DNA of 64,000 nt from Shinella zoogloeoides. Lineage in GTDB: Bacteria; Pseudomonadota; Alphaproteobacteria; Rhizobiales; Rhizobiaceae. The position numbers and the translations under genes are program-made. Shown piece by piece: positions 1 to 9,169 of this stretch; the first letter of the stretch is position 1, and the number at the start of each line of letters is the position of its first letter. Location of the stretch: assembly GCF_003574625.1 (NCBI RefSeq), contig NZ_QNUJ01000007.1, positions 266,149 to 330,148 on the forward strand, read 5' to 3'. The notes beneath the pieces were generated by a model. The model had not been told where the DNA came from and ran no database searches. It was given only the letters and a program-made list of their open reading frames with translations.

Positions 1-908
1 AGGCAAAGACCCGCGCGCGCGGCGTCACCGCCTTCCTCACCGTGCAGGAAGGCTGCGACAAGTTCTGTACCTTCTGCGTGGTGCCCTATACCCGCGGCTC
101 GGAAGTCTCCCGCCCCGTCGTCCAGATTGTCGCCGAGGCCGAGCGCCTCGCCGAGGCGGGCGTGCGCGAAATCACCCTGCTCGGCCAGAACGTCAACGCC
201 TGGCACGGCCTCGGCCCCGATGGCCGCGAATGGGGCCTTGGCGATCTTCTCTATCGCCTTGCCGAAATCGAAGGCCTCGCGCGCCTGCGCTACACGACCA
301 GCCACCCGCGCGACATGGACGACCGCCTCATCGAGGCGCATCGCGACCTGCCCAAGCTGATGCCCTACCTGCACCTGCCGGTGCAGGCCGGCTCCGACCG
401 CATCCTGAAGGCCATGAACCGCCGCCATACGGCAGCCGAATACATCGCCCTCATCGAGCGCATCCGCGCCGTCCAGCCGGAGCTCGCCATATCCGGCGAT
501 TTCATCGTCGGCTTCCCCGGCGAGACCGATCAGGACTTCGAAGATACGATGCGCCTCGTCGAGACGGTCGGTTATGCACAGGCATTTTCGTTCAAGTATT
601 CCACCCGCCCGGGCACGCCCGGCGCGGAGATGGACGGCCATGTCGAAGAGGCCGTGAAGGCCGAACGCCTTGAAAGATTGCAGGCTTTGCTCTTTCGCCA
701 GCAGGGCGAGTTCGCCCTTGGCTGCGTCGGCAAGGAGATCGACCTGCTTCTGGAGAAGCCCGGACGCAAGCCCGGCCAGCTCGTCGGCCGCTCGCCCTGG
801 CTGCAGCCTGTGAATATTGATGCAAAAGGTTCGGAAATCGGTGACATTATCCGGGTACGAATCACCGATGCCGGGCCCAACAGCCTCTTCGCGCAAGCGA
901 TCGGTTGA
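1..908 (+). CDS. miaB: tRNA-2-methylthio-N6-dimethylallyladenosine synthase MiaB, 3' part
   Basis: The gene enters from the left edge, open from base 3, so the N-terminal methylthiotransferase domain is missing. Visible are the radical-SAM cluster motif CDKFCTFC (CxxxCxxC, bases 51-74), the TIM-barrel core with [11 protein letters not shown], and a C-terminal TRAM domain of about 65 residues that would bind tRNA. MiaB adds a methylthio group to i6A37 of tRNAs reading UNN codons, using two 4Fe-4S clusters and SAM. It is followed 27 bp later by phoH in the same direction, the usual alphaproteobacterial order. The call is firm; only the start lies outside the window. Confidence 0.96.
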   Translation, partial: AKTRARGVTAFLTVQEGCDKFCTFCVVPYTRGSEVSRPVVQIVAEAERLAEAGVREITLLGQNVNAWHGLGPDGREWGLGDLLYRLAEIEGLARLRYTTSHPRDMDDRLIEAHRDLPKLMPYLHLPVQAGSDRILKAMNRRHTAAEYIALIERIRAVQPELAISGDFIVGFPGETDQDFEDTMRLVETVGYAQAFSFKYSTRPGTPGAEMDGHVEEAVKAERLERLQALLFRQQGEFALGCVGKEIDLLLEKPGRKPGQLVGRSPWLQPVNIDAKGSEIGDIIRVRITDAGPNSLFAQAIG

Positions 909-935
909 CGGGCGGATTTCAAGGAGCTTGACCGC

Positions 936-1988
936 TTGAACGGACACGAACTGACGACGTCATCGCCGCGCCAGTCGAAAAGCCAGACCGACGCCAATCA
1001 ATTCGTGCTCACTTTCGAGAACAATCGATACGCAAGCGAGCTTTTCGGCCAGTTCGACCAGAACCTGAAGCTTCTGGAACAGCGCCTCAACATCGATGCG
1101 CGAGCGCGGGGCAATTCCGTTTCCATCTCCGGCGAAGTCATGGCCACCAACCAGGCCCGCCGTGCGCTGGATTATCTTTACGACCGGCTCCAGAAGGGCG
1201 GCTCGATCGAGCTTTCCGACGTCGAGGGCGCCATCCGCATGGCGATCGCGGCGGACGACCAGTTGTCCCTGCCGACGATGGAGCGTAAAGCCAAGCTCAC
1301 CATGTCGCAGATTTCCACCCGCAAGAAGACCATCGCCGCCCGCACGCCGACGCAGGATACCTATATCCGCGCGCTGGAGCGGTCCGAGCTCGTCTTCGGC
1401 GTCGGCCCGGCCGGCACGGGCAAGACCTATCTCGCCGTCGCCTATGCCGCCCAGCTTCTGGAGCGCGGCGCGGTGGACCGCATCATCCTCTCCCGCCCGG
1501 CCGTCGAAGCCGGCGAGCGCCTCGGCTTCCTGCCCGGCGACATGAAGGAGAAGGTCGATCCCTATCTCCGCCCGCTCTATGATGCGCTCTACGACATGAT
1601 GCCGGGCGACAAGGTCGAACGCGCCATCACGGCCGGCGTCATCGAGATCGCGCCGCTCGCCTTCATGCGCGGCCGCACGCTCGCCAACGCCGCCGTCATC
1701 CTCGACGAGGCGCAGAACACGACCTCGATGCAGATGAAGATGTTCCTGACGCGTCTCGGCGAGAACGGCCGCATGATCGTCACGGGCGATCCGAGCCAGG
1801 TCGACCTGCCGCGCGGCGTGAAGTCCGGCCTCGTGGAAGCCCTGCAGATCCTCAAGGGCGTCGAGGGCGTCTCGGTCGTCCGCTTCAAGGATGTCGACGT
1901 CGTGCGCCATCCGATGGTCGCCCGCATCGTCCGCGCCTATGAAGCGCAGACGGCCGTGCAGGACGAAAGCGAGCTGCCGGACCGCTGA
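936..1988 (+). CDS. phoH: PhoH-family ATPase
   Basis: 350 residues with a TTG start; the upstream AAGGAG (around 921-926) sits at a suitable distance and no better ATG precedes the conserved N-terminus. The P-loop GPAGTGKT is at residues 157-164 and a Walker B-like VILDEAQNT near 255. An N-terminal KH-like stretch (about 20-110) fits the YbeZ/PhoH-like proteins. Members are RNA-associated ATPases that work with YbeY; the exact role is not settled. It lies between miaB and ybeY with short gaps (27 and 14 bp), so co-transcription is likely. In spite of the name, nothing here shows a Pho box. Confidence 0.93.
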   Translation: MNGHELTTSSPRQSKSQTDANQFVLTFENNRYASELFGQFDQNLKLLEQRLNIDARARGNSVSISGEVMATNQARRALDYLYDRLQKGGSIELSDVEGAIRMAIAADDQLSLPTMERKAKLTMSQISTRKKTIAARTPTQDTYIRALERSELVFGVGPAGTGKTYLAVAYAAQLLERGAVDRIILSRPAVEAGERLGFLPGDMKEKVDPYLRPLYDALYDMMPGDKVERAITAGVIEIAPLAFMRGRTLANAAVILDEAQNTTSMQMKMFLTRLGENGRMIVTGDPSQVDLPRGVKSGLVEALQILKGVEGVSVVRFKDVDVVRHPMVARIVRAYEAQTAVQDESELPDR

Positions 1989-2002
1989 GGTCCGGATACC
2001 TG

Positions 2003-2512
2003 ATGAGCGAACTCGATATCCAGATTTCCATTGAGGAGGGCGCATGGCCCTCCGAGGAACGCCTTTTCGAAATGAGCGGGCGCGTGCTCGGCGCGGCGGC
2101 GGATTACCTGCGAAAGCAGGAAAAGCAGCCCTTCCCGAAGACCGGCGCGCCGGAAGTCTCCCTCGTCTTCACGAATGACGAGAGCATCCGCGCCATCAAT
2201 GCGGAATGGCGCAGCCAGGACAAGCCCACCAACGTTCTGTCCTTCCCCGCATTCCCGGTGACGCCCGGAAAAATGCCGGGTCCGATGCTCGGAGACATCA
2301 TCTTCGCCGAGGAGACATTGACCCGCGAGGCGGCCGATCTCGGCAAGTCCTTCGATGATCATCTCACGCATCTCATGGTGCATGGATTTCTGCATCTCTT
2401 CGGTTATGATCATATGGAAGACGAAGAGGCTGAAAAAATGGAGGGGCTTGAGACTCGCATTCTTGCCGAGCTTGGCCTATCTGACCCCTACGGGGATGGC
2501 CCCGAAGAATAG
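2003..2512 (+). CDS. ybeY: endoribonuclease YbeY (rRNA maturation factor)
   Basis: 169 residues, the usual size. The zinc motif HGFLHLFGYDH (H-x3-H-x5-H) is at 127-137, the family signature. YbeY acts in 16S rRNA 3'-end maturation and ribosome quality control; in Sinorhizobium the homologue (SMc01113) is known to affect small-RNA regulation and symbiosis. The start ATG lies 14 bp after phoH, and the corC-like gene follows 9 bp after the stop, so it sits inside a tight operon. Several in-frame ATGs follow, but the first keeps the conserved N-terminus. Confidence 0.96.
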   Translation: MSELDIQISIEEGAWPSEERLFEMSGRVLGAAADYLRKQEKQPFPKTGAPEVSLVFTNDESIRAINAEWRSQDKPTNVLSFPAFPVTPGKMPGPMLGDIIFAEETLTREAADLGKSFDDHLTHLMVHGFLHLFGYDHMEDEEAEKMEGLETRILAELGLSDPYGDGPEE

Positions 2513-2521
2513 TTTGGACCA

Positions 2522-3673
2522 ATGAGCGACTTTAGAAATCAGCCGGCAGCGGCGGAAAAGAACGAGGCGGACGCCTCAAGTCAGGACGAGGCGGGCAGTA
2601 GTAGCAGCGCGCCGAAGCAGGAAAGCGGGGGCCGGTCATCCTTCTGGTCCCGTGCGACACGGCTTTGGCGCATGACGGGCGCCTCCACGCTGCGCAAGGA
2701 CCTCGCAGAGGCCCTGATGACGGAAGACACCGGCGGCGAGCCGGCCTTCCTGCCCGAGGAACGGGCGATGCTGCACAATATTCTCCGCTTCCGCGAGGTG
2801 CGCGTCGAGGATGTCATGGTCCCGCGCGCCGATATCGAGGCCGTCGACCAGGACATCACCATTGCCGAACTGATGGTGATCTTCGAGGATTCCGGCCGCT
2901 CGCGCATGCCGGTCTATAACGAGAGCCTCGACGATCCGCGCGGCATGGTCCACATCCGCGACCTGCTCGCCTATGTCACCAAGCAGGCCCGCAACAAGCG
3001 CCGCACGGGCGCGAAGAACGGCAGCGCCGCAGCCGCTACCGGCGAAAAGCCGGCACGAACGCCAAAGGCAGAATTCGACCTCGGCCGCGTCGATCTTTCC
3101 AAGACCGTTGCCGAAGCCGGCATCATCCGTCAGGTCCTCTTCGTTCCGCCGTCGATGCTGGCCGCCGACCTCATGGCGCGCATGCAGGCTGACCGCACCC
3201 AGATGGCCCTCGTCATCGACGAATATGGCGGCACGGACGGCCTCGCTTCGCTGGAAGACATCGTCGAGATGGTTGTCGGCGACATCGAGGATGAGCACGA
3301 CGACGACGAGGCGATGATCCAGCGCGTCAGCGACGACGTCTTCATCGCCGATGCCCGCGTCGAGCTTGAGGAACTGGCCGAAGCCATCGGCTCCGATTTC
3401 GATATCCGCGAACAGCTTGAAGATGCCGATACGCTCGGCGGCCTGATCTTTGCCTCGCTCGGCCGTATCCCGGTGCGCGGCGAGGTCGTGCAGGCCGTGC
3501 CCGGCTTCGAATTCCACGTCCTCGACGCCGATCCACGTCGCGTCAAGCGCGTGCGCGTCACCCGCAAGCGCGCCGGCTCCGTCCGCCGCCGCGAGCGCCG
3601 GCCCGGCGAGAGCCTTCCCGCCGACCGCGCCAACCCGGCCGAGCAGCGCAGCGACGAGGCCGGGGCGGAGTAA
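2522..3673 (+). CDS. CorC/HlyC-family CBS-domain protein
   Basis: 383 residues. An unusually acidic, low-complexity N-terminus (1-40) is followed by two CBS domains (about 90-150 and 190-250), separated by a basic Ala/Lys-rich insert near 155-180, and a CorC_HlyC transporter-associated domain (about 265-350). There is no DUF21 membrane domain, so this is the soluble CorC type that accompanies magnesium/cobalt efflux, often mislabelled hemolysin. The C-terminal 40 residues are Arg-rich and poorly conserved in type. It lies directly before lnt, as in many proteobacteria where corC (ybeX) is clustered with ybeZ, ybeY and lnt. Confidence 0.9.
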   Translation: MSDFRNQPAAAEKNEADASSQDEAGSSSSAPKQESGGRSSFWSRATRLWRMTGASTLRKDLAEALMTEDTGGEPAFLPEERAMLHNILRFREVRVEDVMVPRADIEAVDQDITIAELMVIFEDSGRSRMPVYNESLDDPRGMVHIRDLLAYVTKQARNKRRTGAKNGSAAAATGEKPARTPKAEFDLGRVDLSKTVAEAGIIRQVLFVPPSMLAADLMARMQADRTQMALVIDEYGGTDGLASLEDIVEMVVGDIEDEHDDDEAMIQRVSDDVFIADARVELEELAEAIGSDFDIREQLEDADTLGGLIFASLGRIPVRGEVVQAVPGFEFHVLDADPRRVKRVRVTRKRAGSVRRRERRPGESLPADRANPAEQRSDEAGAE

Positions 3674-3700
3674 GGCTCCCTTCTTTACGGAACAGGGCAT

Positions 3701-3852
3701 TGCTTTGCCCCTCACCCTAACCCTCTCCCCGCAAGCGGGGAGAGGGGACGTGCCCCACGAATGGTTGCTGATTGGGGAAAACGGCGCGGCATATCTCCTT
3801 CGCCCCGCTTGCGGGGAGAAGGTGGCCGGCAGGCCGGATGAGGGGCAAAGCA
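3701..3852 (+). repeat. RIME-like intergenic mosaic element with 14-bp inverted ends
   Basis: About 152 bp bounded by perfect inverted repeats TGCTTTGCCCCTCA (3701-3714) and TGAGGGGCAAAGCA (3839-3852). Inside are two large palindromes: a perfect 12-bp stem around AA at 3721-3746, and a 12-bp stem with one mismatch around TT at 3797-3822. A short GGCCGGC palindrome follows near 3824. The sequence matches in style the rhizobial intergenic mosaic elements (RIME) described from Sinorhizobium meliloti. The family name is my recognition, not a search result. It lies between the corC-like gene and lnt and would fold in their shared transcript. Confidence 0.85.
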
Positions 3853-3967
3853 TCCCCACTACCCTCCAGAAAGCGCCATCCCGACATCCCCCCTCATGAC
3901 ACAGGACAAGACGCTGCTTTTTTGGAACACTGGCGCGGCTGATTCGGGGACATGTGAAGGGGACGGC

Positions 3968-5551
3968 ATGGAGCGGCTGGCGGGCAAGGTCATGCTCCTG
4001 TCTGGGACGAGACGGGCGCTGACGGCATTTCTTGCGGGGGTCGCCGGCGTGCTGGCGCTGCCGCCCTTCGGCTTCTTCGCGGCGCTCTTCGTGTCCTTCA
4101 CCCTGCTCACCTGGCTGCTCGACGGGGCGAGCGGTGCCCCGGAAGCCGGCTTCCTCCGGCGCTTGGCGCCCGCCTTCCGCATCGGTTGGTTCTTCGGCTT
4201 CGGCTATTTCGTCGGCGGGCTCTGGTGGCTGGGCAATGCGCTGCTGGTCGAGGCGGATGCTTTCGCCTGGGCGCTGCCGCTCGCCGTCTTCGGCCTGCCG
4301 GCCTTCCTCGCCATCTATTACGGCATCGCCGCCGCGCTCGCCCGGCTCCTCTGGTCGGACGGCATGGGCCGCATCGCCGCGCTCGCCTTCGCCTTCGGGG
4401 TGGGGGAATGGCTGCGCGGCACGCTCTTCACCGGCTTTCCCTGGAACGCCGTCGGCTACGGTATCATGCCCGTGCCGCTCCTCATGCAGTCGTCCGGCAT
4501 CGTCGGCATCGCCGCGATGAACGCGCTCGCCGTCTTCGTCTTCGCCGCGCCCGCCCTTCTCGGCACGCGGCGGGGCAGGGGGATCGGCCTTTCGCTCGCC
4601 GCGCTGCTCTTCGCCGCCCATGTCGGCTACGGCTACTATGCGCTGAACCTCCTGCCGGCGCCGGACGACGACAGCACCGTCGTCCGCCTCGTTCAGCCGG
4701 TGATCGACCAGGCGATGAAGCTCGACGACACAGCAAGGGCCGAGATATTCGAGCGGCATCTGGCGCTGAGCGCCGCAAAGCCCGAGGGCGGCGGCAAGCG
4801 GCCGGACATCATCGTCTGGCCGGAAACCTCCATCCCCTTCATCCTGACGGACAATCCCGATGCCCTCGTGCGCATCGCCGCCGTTCTCGACGACGACCAG
4901 GTGCTGATCGCCGGCGCGGTGCGCACCGAAAGTGCGGGCTCCGGCAAGGCGCCGCGCTACTACAATTCCATCTACGCCATCGACGGCAAGGGCCAGATCA
5001 TCGGCGCGGCCGACAAGGTGCATCTCGTGCCCTTCGGCGAATACATGCCCTTCGCCGAGGTCTTCGAGAGCTTCGGCGTTAGCGCCGTCGCCATGCCGGG
5101 CGGCTTTTCCGCCGCGCGCGAGCACCAGCTCCTGACGGTCCGCGGCAAGGGGCTCTATCCGCTGGTCTGCTACGAGGCGATCTTCCCCTCCGAGATCAAC
5201 GGCGCGGGGAAGACGGCCGCCGCGCTGCTGAACGTCACCAACGACGCCTGGTTCGGCAATACGCCCGGTCCCTACCAGCACTTCCTGCAGGCGCGACTGC
5301 GCGCGGTCGAGCGCGGCATGCCGCTGATTCGCGCTGCCAACAACGGCATTTCGGCCGTGGTGGATGCCAAGGGGCAGGTCGTTTCCGGCCTTGCCTACGA
5401 TGTCCCCGGTTTTGTGGATGCAACCCTTCCGGGTAAATTCGCGCCGACGGAACGGGCAACACGGCAGAACCGGGCGTTTCTGATTGCCCTGTCCATTCTC
5501 CTCGGGACGGCGCTTATTTCTCGCATGGGTTTTAGAAATCGGATGAATTGA
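3968..5551 (+). CDS. lnt: apolipoprotein N-acyltransferase
   Basis: 527 residues from the chosen ATG at 3968, which has AAGGGG 6 bp upstream; an in-frame ATG at 3896 would add 24 non-conserved residues. The N-terminal half holds several membrane helices; the C-terminal half is a carbon-nitrogen hydrolase domain with the catalytic triad visible as E in WPETSIPF, K in DKVHLVPFGEY and C in LVCYEAIFP. Lnt acylates the N-terminal cysteine of lipoproteins at the inner membrane. In Sinorhizobium the orthologue is ActA, needed for acid tolerance, and the neighbouring regulator gene is conserved too. Confidence 0.95.
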   Translation: MERLAGKVMLLSGTRRALTAFLAGVAGVLALPPFGFFAALFVSFTLLTWLLDGASGAPEAGFLRRLAPAFRIGWFFGFGYFVGGLWWLGNALLVEADAFAWALPLAVFGLPAFLAIYYGIAAALARLLWSDGMGRIAALAFAFGVGEWLRGTLFTGFPWNAVGYGIMPVPLLMQSSGIVGIAAMNALAVFVFAAPALLGTRRGRGIGLSLAALLFAAHVGYGYYALNLLPAPDDDSTVVRLVQPVIDQAMKLDDTARAEIFERHLALSAAKPEGGGKRPDIIVWPETSIPFILTDNPDALVRIAAVLDDDQVLIAGAVRTESAGSGKAPRYYNSIYAIDGKGQIIGAADKVHLVPFGEYMPFAEVFESFGVSAVAMPGGFSAAREHQLLTVRGKGLYPLVCYEAIFPSEINGAGKTAAALLNVTNDAWFGNTPGPYQHFLQARLRAVERGMPLIRAANNGISAVVDAKGQVVSGLAYDVPGFVDATLPGKFAPTERATRQNRAFLIALSILLGTALISRMGFRNRMN

Positions 5552-5697
5552 CCCAAAACCCCTAAAATAGCATAGTGCACGCCGCCGGCCGTTCTCCTGT
5601 ATTGTAGCGACCTTCAGAGTCTGCGCATACAACGTGACGTTAAGTTTTCGTTAAGGCTGCCGGTGGGTAGGGGCCATTCCGCGTTAGGACGAAAGTG

Positions 5698-6117
5698 ATG
5701 ATGGAAAACAAGAAGAAGCCGAATCCGATCGATATACATGTCGGCAGCCGGATCCGGCTTCGCAGGACCATGCTCGGCATGAGCCAGGAGAAGCTGGGCG
5801 AAAGCCTCGGCATCACCTTCCAGCAGATTCAGAAATACGAGAAGGGCACGAACCGCGTCGGCGCCAGCCGCCTGCAGAACATTTCGAGCATTCTCAACGT
5901 GCCGGTCTCCTTCTTCTTCGAGGATGCCCCGGGCGAGCAGGCGGATGCCCAGGCCGGCTTCGCCGAAGCCTCCAGCTCCAACTATGTCGTCGACTTCCTC
6001 TCCTCCTCCGAAGGCCTGCAGCTCAACCGCGCCTTCGTGAAGATCGGCGATCCCAAGGTGCGCCGCAAGCTGGTCGATCTGGTGAAGGCACTGGCCGCCG
6101 AGGCCGAGGTCGAGTGA
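5698..6117 (+). CDS. praR: XRE-family regulator, PraR/PhrR-like
   Basis: About 139 residues. A Cro/C1-type helix-turn-helix occupies roughly residues 15-70 (recognition region SQEKLGESLGITFQQIQKYE). Start is ATG 5698 or 5701, with GTG 5695 also possible. The position between lnt (actA) and metK is the same as for phrR of Sinorhizobium medicae, a low-pH-induced gene, and praR of Rhizobium leguminosarum, a repressor affecting quorum sensing and attachment. The symbol is given on protein type and gene order. A strong terminator follows 27 bp after the stop. Confidence 0.87.
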   Translation: MMENKKKPNPIDIHVGSRIRLRRTMLGMSQEKLGESLGITFQQIQKYEKGTNRVGASRLQNISSILNVPVSFFFEDAPGEQADAQAGFAEASSSNYVVDFLSSSEGLQLNRAFVKIGDPKVRRKLVDLVKALAAEAEVE

Positions 6118-6143
6118 CCGGTCCCTGCCGGAACGCATGAAGG

Positions 6144-6166
6144 AACGGCCCTGCGGGGCCGTTTTT
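6144..6166 (+). terminator. rho-independent terminator after praR-like gene
   Basis: An 8-bp stem AACGGCCC/GGGCCGTT around TGCG is followed by a run of T. It ends the praR-like transcript and separates it from metK. Confidence 0.88.
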
Positions 6167-6221
6167 CATGCCTGCCGGCCGCTTCTGCGAGGCGGATGCG
6201 GCAAATCACCCGGGAATTTGG

Positions 6222-6243
6222 GACATAAAGATATACTTATGTC
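6222..6243. promoter_or_regulatory. palindromic operator upstream of metK, SahR-type
   Basis: GACATAA-N8-TTATGTC is a 7-bp perfect dyad with AT-rich centre AGATATAC, 66 bp before the metK start. It resembles the ATAAAGATAT-type sites of the ArsR-family regulator SahR that controls methionine-cycle genes in Proteobacteria. The dyad is seen; the regulator is inferred. Confidence 0.65.
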
Positions 6244-6308
6244 CTTGTCTTTGCCGCGCGAACTGAATAACTACGGTCGTAGTCCATTTCTTTGAGGGGA
6301 ATTCCCGC

Positions 6309-7547
6309 ATGCGCAGCAGTTACCTCTTCACCAGCGAGTCCGTCGCCGAAGGCCATCCGGACAAGGTGTGCGACCGTATCTCCGACGAAATCGTCGATCT
6401 GGTCTACCGTGAAGCCGTGAAGTCGAAGATCGATCCCTGGTCGGTCCGCATCGCCTGCGAGACGCTTGCAACGACCAATCGCGTCGTCATCGCCGGTGAG
6501 GTCCGCCTGCCGCCGAGCCTTCTCAAGAAGGACAAGAACGGCGCCGACGTCATCAATCCGTCCAAGTTCAAGTCCGCCGCCCGCAAGGCGATCCGCGATA
6601 TCGGCTACGAGCAGGACGGCTTCAACTGGAAGACCGCGAAGATCGACGTGCTGCTGCACTCCCAGTCCGCCGACATCGCCCAGGGCGTCGACAACGCCGC
6701 CGACAAGCAGGGCGACGAGGGCGCGGGCGACCAGGGCATCATGTTCGGCTATGCCTGCCGCGAAACCCCGGAACTGATGCCGGCCCCGATCTACTATTCG
6801 CACCGCATCCTCCAGCTTCTCGCCGCCGCCCGCAAGACGGGCGAGGGCGATGCCGGCAAGCTCGGCCCGGACGCCAAGAGCCAGGTGACCGTGCGCTATG
6901 TCGACGGCAAGCCGGCCGACGTCACCTCCATCGTGCTGTCCACGCAGCATCTCGATGCGAGCTGGGATTCCAAGAAGGTGCGCCAGGTCGTCGAGCCCTA
7001 TATCCGCGAGGCGCTGGCCGACCTGAAGATCGCCGACGATTGCTCCTGGTACATCAACCCGACGGGCAAGTTCGTCATCGGCGGCCCGGACGGTGACGCC
7101 GGCCTCACCGGCCGCAAGATCATCGTCGACACCTATGGCGGCGCGGCCCCGCATGGCGGCGGCGCCTTCTCCGGCAAGGACACGACCAAGGTCGACCGTT
7201 CGGCCGCCTATGCCGCGCGCTACCTCGCCAAGAACGTCGTTGCCGCCGGCCTTGCCGACCGCTGCACGATCCAGCTCTCCTACGCCATCGGCGTTGCCCA
7301 GCCGCTGTCGATCTATGTCGACCTGCACGGCACCGGCAAGGTGAGCGAGGATGCGGTGGAAGCGGCCATCCGCAAGGTCATGGACCTGTCGCCGTCGGGC
7401 ATCCGCCGCCATCTCGACCTCAACAAGCCGATCTATGCCAAGACCTCCGCCTATGGCCATTTCGGCCGCAAGGCCGGCCGTGACGGCTCGTTCTCCTGGG
7501 AGCGCCTCGACCTCGTCAAGGCCCTCAAGGACGCCATAAAGAACTGA
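6309..7547 (+). CDS. metK: S-adenosylmethionine synthase
   Basis: 412 residues with the family motifs [13 protein letters not shown] near the N-terminus, [12 protein letters not shown] (ATP site) near residue 138 and GGGAFSGKD near 280. It makes SAM from methionine and ATP in the cytoplasm. The rhizobial form is slightly longer than the E. coli enzyme (about 384) through an inserted segment around residue 70-85. A GAGGGG ribosome site lies 11 bp before ATG. trmB, a SAM user, starts 7 bp after the stop, so the two are probably one transcript controlled by the dyad at 6222. Confidence 0.97.
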   Translation: MRSSYLFTSESVAEGHPDKVCDRISDEIVDLVYREAVKSKIDPWSVRIACETLATTNRVVIAGEVRLPPSLLKKDKNGADVINPSKFKSAARKAIRDIGYEQDGFNWKTAKIDVLLHSQSADIAQGVDNAADKQGDEGAGDQGIMFGYACRETPELMPAPIYYSHRILQLLAAARKTGEGDAGKLGPDAKSQVTVRYVDGKPADVTSIVLSTQHLDASWDSKKVRQVVEPYIREALADLKIADDCSWYINPTGKFVIGGPDGDAGLTGRKIIVDTYGGAAPHGGGAFSGKDTTKVDRSAAYAARYLAKNVVAAGLADRCTIQLSYAIGVAQPLSIYVDLHGTGKVSEDAVEAAIRKVMDLSPSGIRRHLDLNKPIYAKTSAYGHFGRKAGRDGSFSWERLDLVKALKDAIKN

Positions 7548-7554
7548 GGCCGAC

Positions 7555-8256
7555 ATGACCGATGCAGAGCGCCGCAGCCGCGCGACCGAAGCCTTCTTCG
7601 GTCGCCGCAAGGGAAAGCCGCTGCGCGAGCGGCAGGCGCAGCATCTCGAGACGCTGCTACCGGTGCTGAAGGTCGACCTGTCGGCCCCGGCTCCGGCGGA
7701 TCTCGCAACGCTCTATGATTTCACGCCGGCCCGCACCCGCCTCGAGATCGGTTTCGGCGGCGGCGAGCACCTGATCCATCGCGCGGTGGAAAGCCCGGAC
7801 ACCGCCTTCATCGGCGTCGAGCCCTTCGTCAATTCCATGGCGAAGCTGATCGGCAGCGTGGAGGAGAAGGGCGCGAGGAATATCCGCCTTTACGACGACG
7901 ACGCGACGGAGCTTCTGGACTGGCTGCCGGCGGCCTCGCTCGACCAGATCGACCTGCTCTATCCCGATCCCTGGCCCAAGCGGAAGCACTGGAAGAGGCG
8001 CTTCGTGTCGAAGGTCAATCTGGATCGCTTCGCCCGCGTGCTGAAGCCGGGCGGCATCTTCTGCTTCGCGTCCGACATCGACACTTATGTCAACTGGACG
8101 CTGATGCATTGCGGGGCGCATCCCGCCTTCGTCTGGACCGCGGAAAACGCGGCCGATTGGCTGACGCCCTATGCCGGCTGGCCGGGCACGCGCTACGAGG
8201 CCAAGGCCAGGCGCGAGGGCCGCAAGTCGGCCTATCTCACCTTCCGCCGTCTCTGA
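7555..8256 (+). CDS. trmB: tRNA (guanine-N7-)-methyltransferase
   Basis: 233 residues. The SAM-binding motif [11 protein letters not shown] lies near residues 62-72 and the family signature [15 protein letters not shown] near 138-152. TrmB methylates G46 in the variable loop of many tRNAs. The start follows metK by 7 bp. The start ATG gives an N-terminal basic segment typical of rhizobial TrmB. It ends 27 bp before the convergent DUF1150 gene. Confidence 0.95.
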   Translation: MTDAERRSRATEAFFGRRKGKPLRERQAQHLETLLPVLKVDLSAPAPADLATLYDFTPARTRLEIGFGGGEHLIHRAVESPDTAFIGVEPFVNSMAKLIGSVEEKGARNIRLYDDDATELLDWLPAASLDQIDLLYPDPWPKRKHWKRRFVSKVNLDRFARVLKPGGIFCFASDIDTYVNWTLMHCGAHPAFVWTAENAADWLTPYAGWPGTRYEAKARREGRKSAYLTFRRL

Positions 8257-8283
8257 CGGAAAGCGTTTTTCAGGGCATTATCG

Positions 8284-8544
8284 TCAGTGCAGGCTGACCG
8301 TGCGCAGATCGTCCTCGGCGGCCTTGTAGAAGGTGCTGGAACGGTTGTCGGTGAGCAGGATCGGCGTGCCGTCCGCGCCGAACAGCGCCCACAGGTCGAG
8401 GCTCGGGTCGATTTCGGGCGCTTCCGGGAAGACGCGGGAGACTTCCTCGGCCTTCATCTTGCGGATGTAGCCGACTTCGCCGGCGCCCAGATGCGCAAGG
8501 TCCGCCTTCGATACGGTTGTGGGGGTAACGGTTTTCAGGCCCAT
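8284..8544 (-). CDS. DUF1150-family protein
   Basis: 86 residues from ATG at 8544, chosen because GGAGG lies 5 bp upstream; longer in-frame starts (8556, 8607) lack a ribosome site. The middle is the conserved DUF1150 core (HLGAGEVGYIRKM and LWALFGADGTPI). DUF1150 proteins are small, alphaproteobacterial and of unknown function; they very often sit beside small heat-shock protein genes, as here, where hsp20 starts upstream on the same strand. Co-expression with hsp20 is therefore likely, with 131 bp between them. Confidence 0.87.
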   Translation of the reverse strand: MGLKTVTPTTVSKADLAHLGAGEVGYIRKMKAEEVSRVFPEAPEIDPSLDLWALFGADGTPILLTDNRSSTFYKAAEDDLRTVSLH

Positions 8545-8675
8545 TTTTGCCTCCATGGCAATGCCGGACTTGCCGGCCACCGGACGCTGATGGCCACCAT
8601 GGCCCATCGGTCGTTCGGCGATCAGGTTATGCGCGAAACGGTCCGGCGGGTGTTCCCGCAGGAACGGCTCACGTT

Positions 8676-9107
8676 CTAGTCTGGTACGGAAATGTTAATT
8701 TTCTTTACCATACGTACGGGCTCCGGCCGGACGAGATCCACCGAGAGCAAGCCGTTCTTCAGTTCGGCGCCCGAAACATGCATGCCGTCGGCAAGCACGA
8801 AGGTGCGCTGGAACTGGCGGGCGGCGATGCCGCGGTAAAGATAGTCCCTTTCGCCGGGGTCGGTCTGCCGGCCGCGGATGACGAGCTGGTTTTCCTCCGT
8901 CGTCACGTCCAGCTCCTCCTCGGAGAAGCCGGCCACGGCAAGCGTGATGCGCAGGCGCTCCGGGGCGCCCGTCTCGCCGTCCGGCCGAAGCCGCTCGATA
9001 TTGTACGGCGGATAGCCATCGTTGCCCTTGGCGATGCGCTCGAGGGTCTTTTCCATGGCGTCGAAGCCCAGCAGCAGCGGGCTCGTGAAAGGGGTCATGC
9101 GTGTCAT
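8676..9107 (-). CDS. Hsp20-family small heat-shock protein
   Basis: 143 residues from ATG 9107, with AAGGA 7 bp upstream. An alpha-crystallin domain spans about residues 35-135 (YNIERL start of first strand, ITLAVAGFSEEELDV, and the conserved A-x-x-x-n-G-L-L-type strand KNGLLSVDL). It would be an ATP-independent holdase that keeps unfolding proteins soluble, of the IbpA class. The 5' leader can fold over the ribosome site as a ROSE thermometer, and a heat-shock-type promoter lies before it. The downstream DUF1150 gene may be part of the same message. Confidence 0.93.
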   Translation of the reverse strand: MTRMTPFTSPLLLGFDAMEKTLERIAKGNDGYPPYNIERLRPDGETGAPERLRITLAVAGFSEEELDVTTEENQLVIRGRQTDPGERDYLYRGIAARQFQRTFVLADGMHVSGAELKNGLLSVDLVRPEPVRMVKKINISVPD

Positions 9108-9163
9108 CGTCCAGTCCTTGGCTTCAAGCGACTTTGGCGAGGCCCGGCTGCGGCGCCCCGACG
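9108..9163 (-). promoter_or_regulatory. ROSE-type RNA thermometer in the hsp20 leader
   Basis: The last hairpin before the hsp20 start (9113-9133) pairs AGUC-G-CUUG with CAAG-GACU around AAGC: eight base pairs with a single bulged G in the 5' arm. It buries the AAGGA ribosome site (9115-9119). The 5' arm contains UCGCU opposite AGGA, the U(U/C)GCU core with unpaired-G feature known from ROSE elements of rhizobial small heat-shock genes. Upstream GC-rich sequence can form a second hairpin. Leader length of about 56 nt is inferred from the predicted promoter. Confidence 0.82.
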
Positions 9164-9169
9164 GCTGCA

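Noticed and set aside
3896..3967. N-terminal extension of lnt from ATG 3896
   Set aside because: The added 24 residues are not like a membrane or signal segment, and the ATG at 3968 has the better ribosome site.
2636..5632. A 998-codon open frame on the minus strand over the corC-like gene and lnt
   Set aside because: It is antisense to two conserved genes, has no family features and reflects GC-rich codon bias. Similar long shadows occur at 49421-52036 (-), 51309-53390 (-) and 57821-60865 (+).
6118..6308. SAM riboswitch before metK
   Set aside because: I looked for the pseudoknot and junction patterns of SAM-II and related classes and saw none; the dyad at 6222 explains the leader better. 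A covariance search would settle it.
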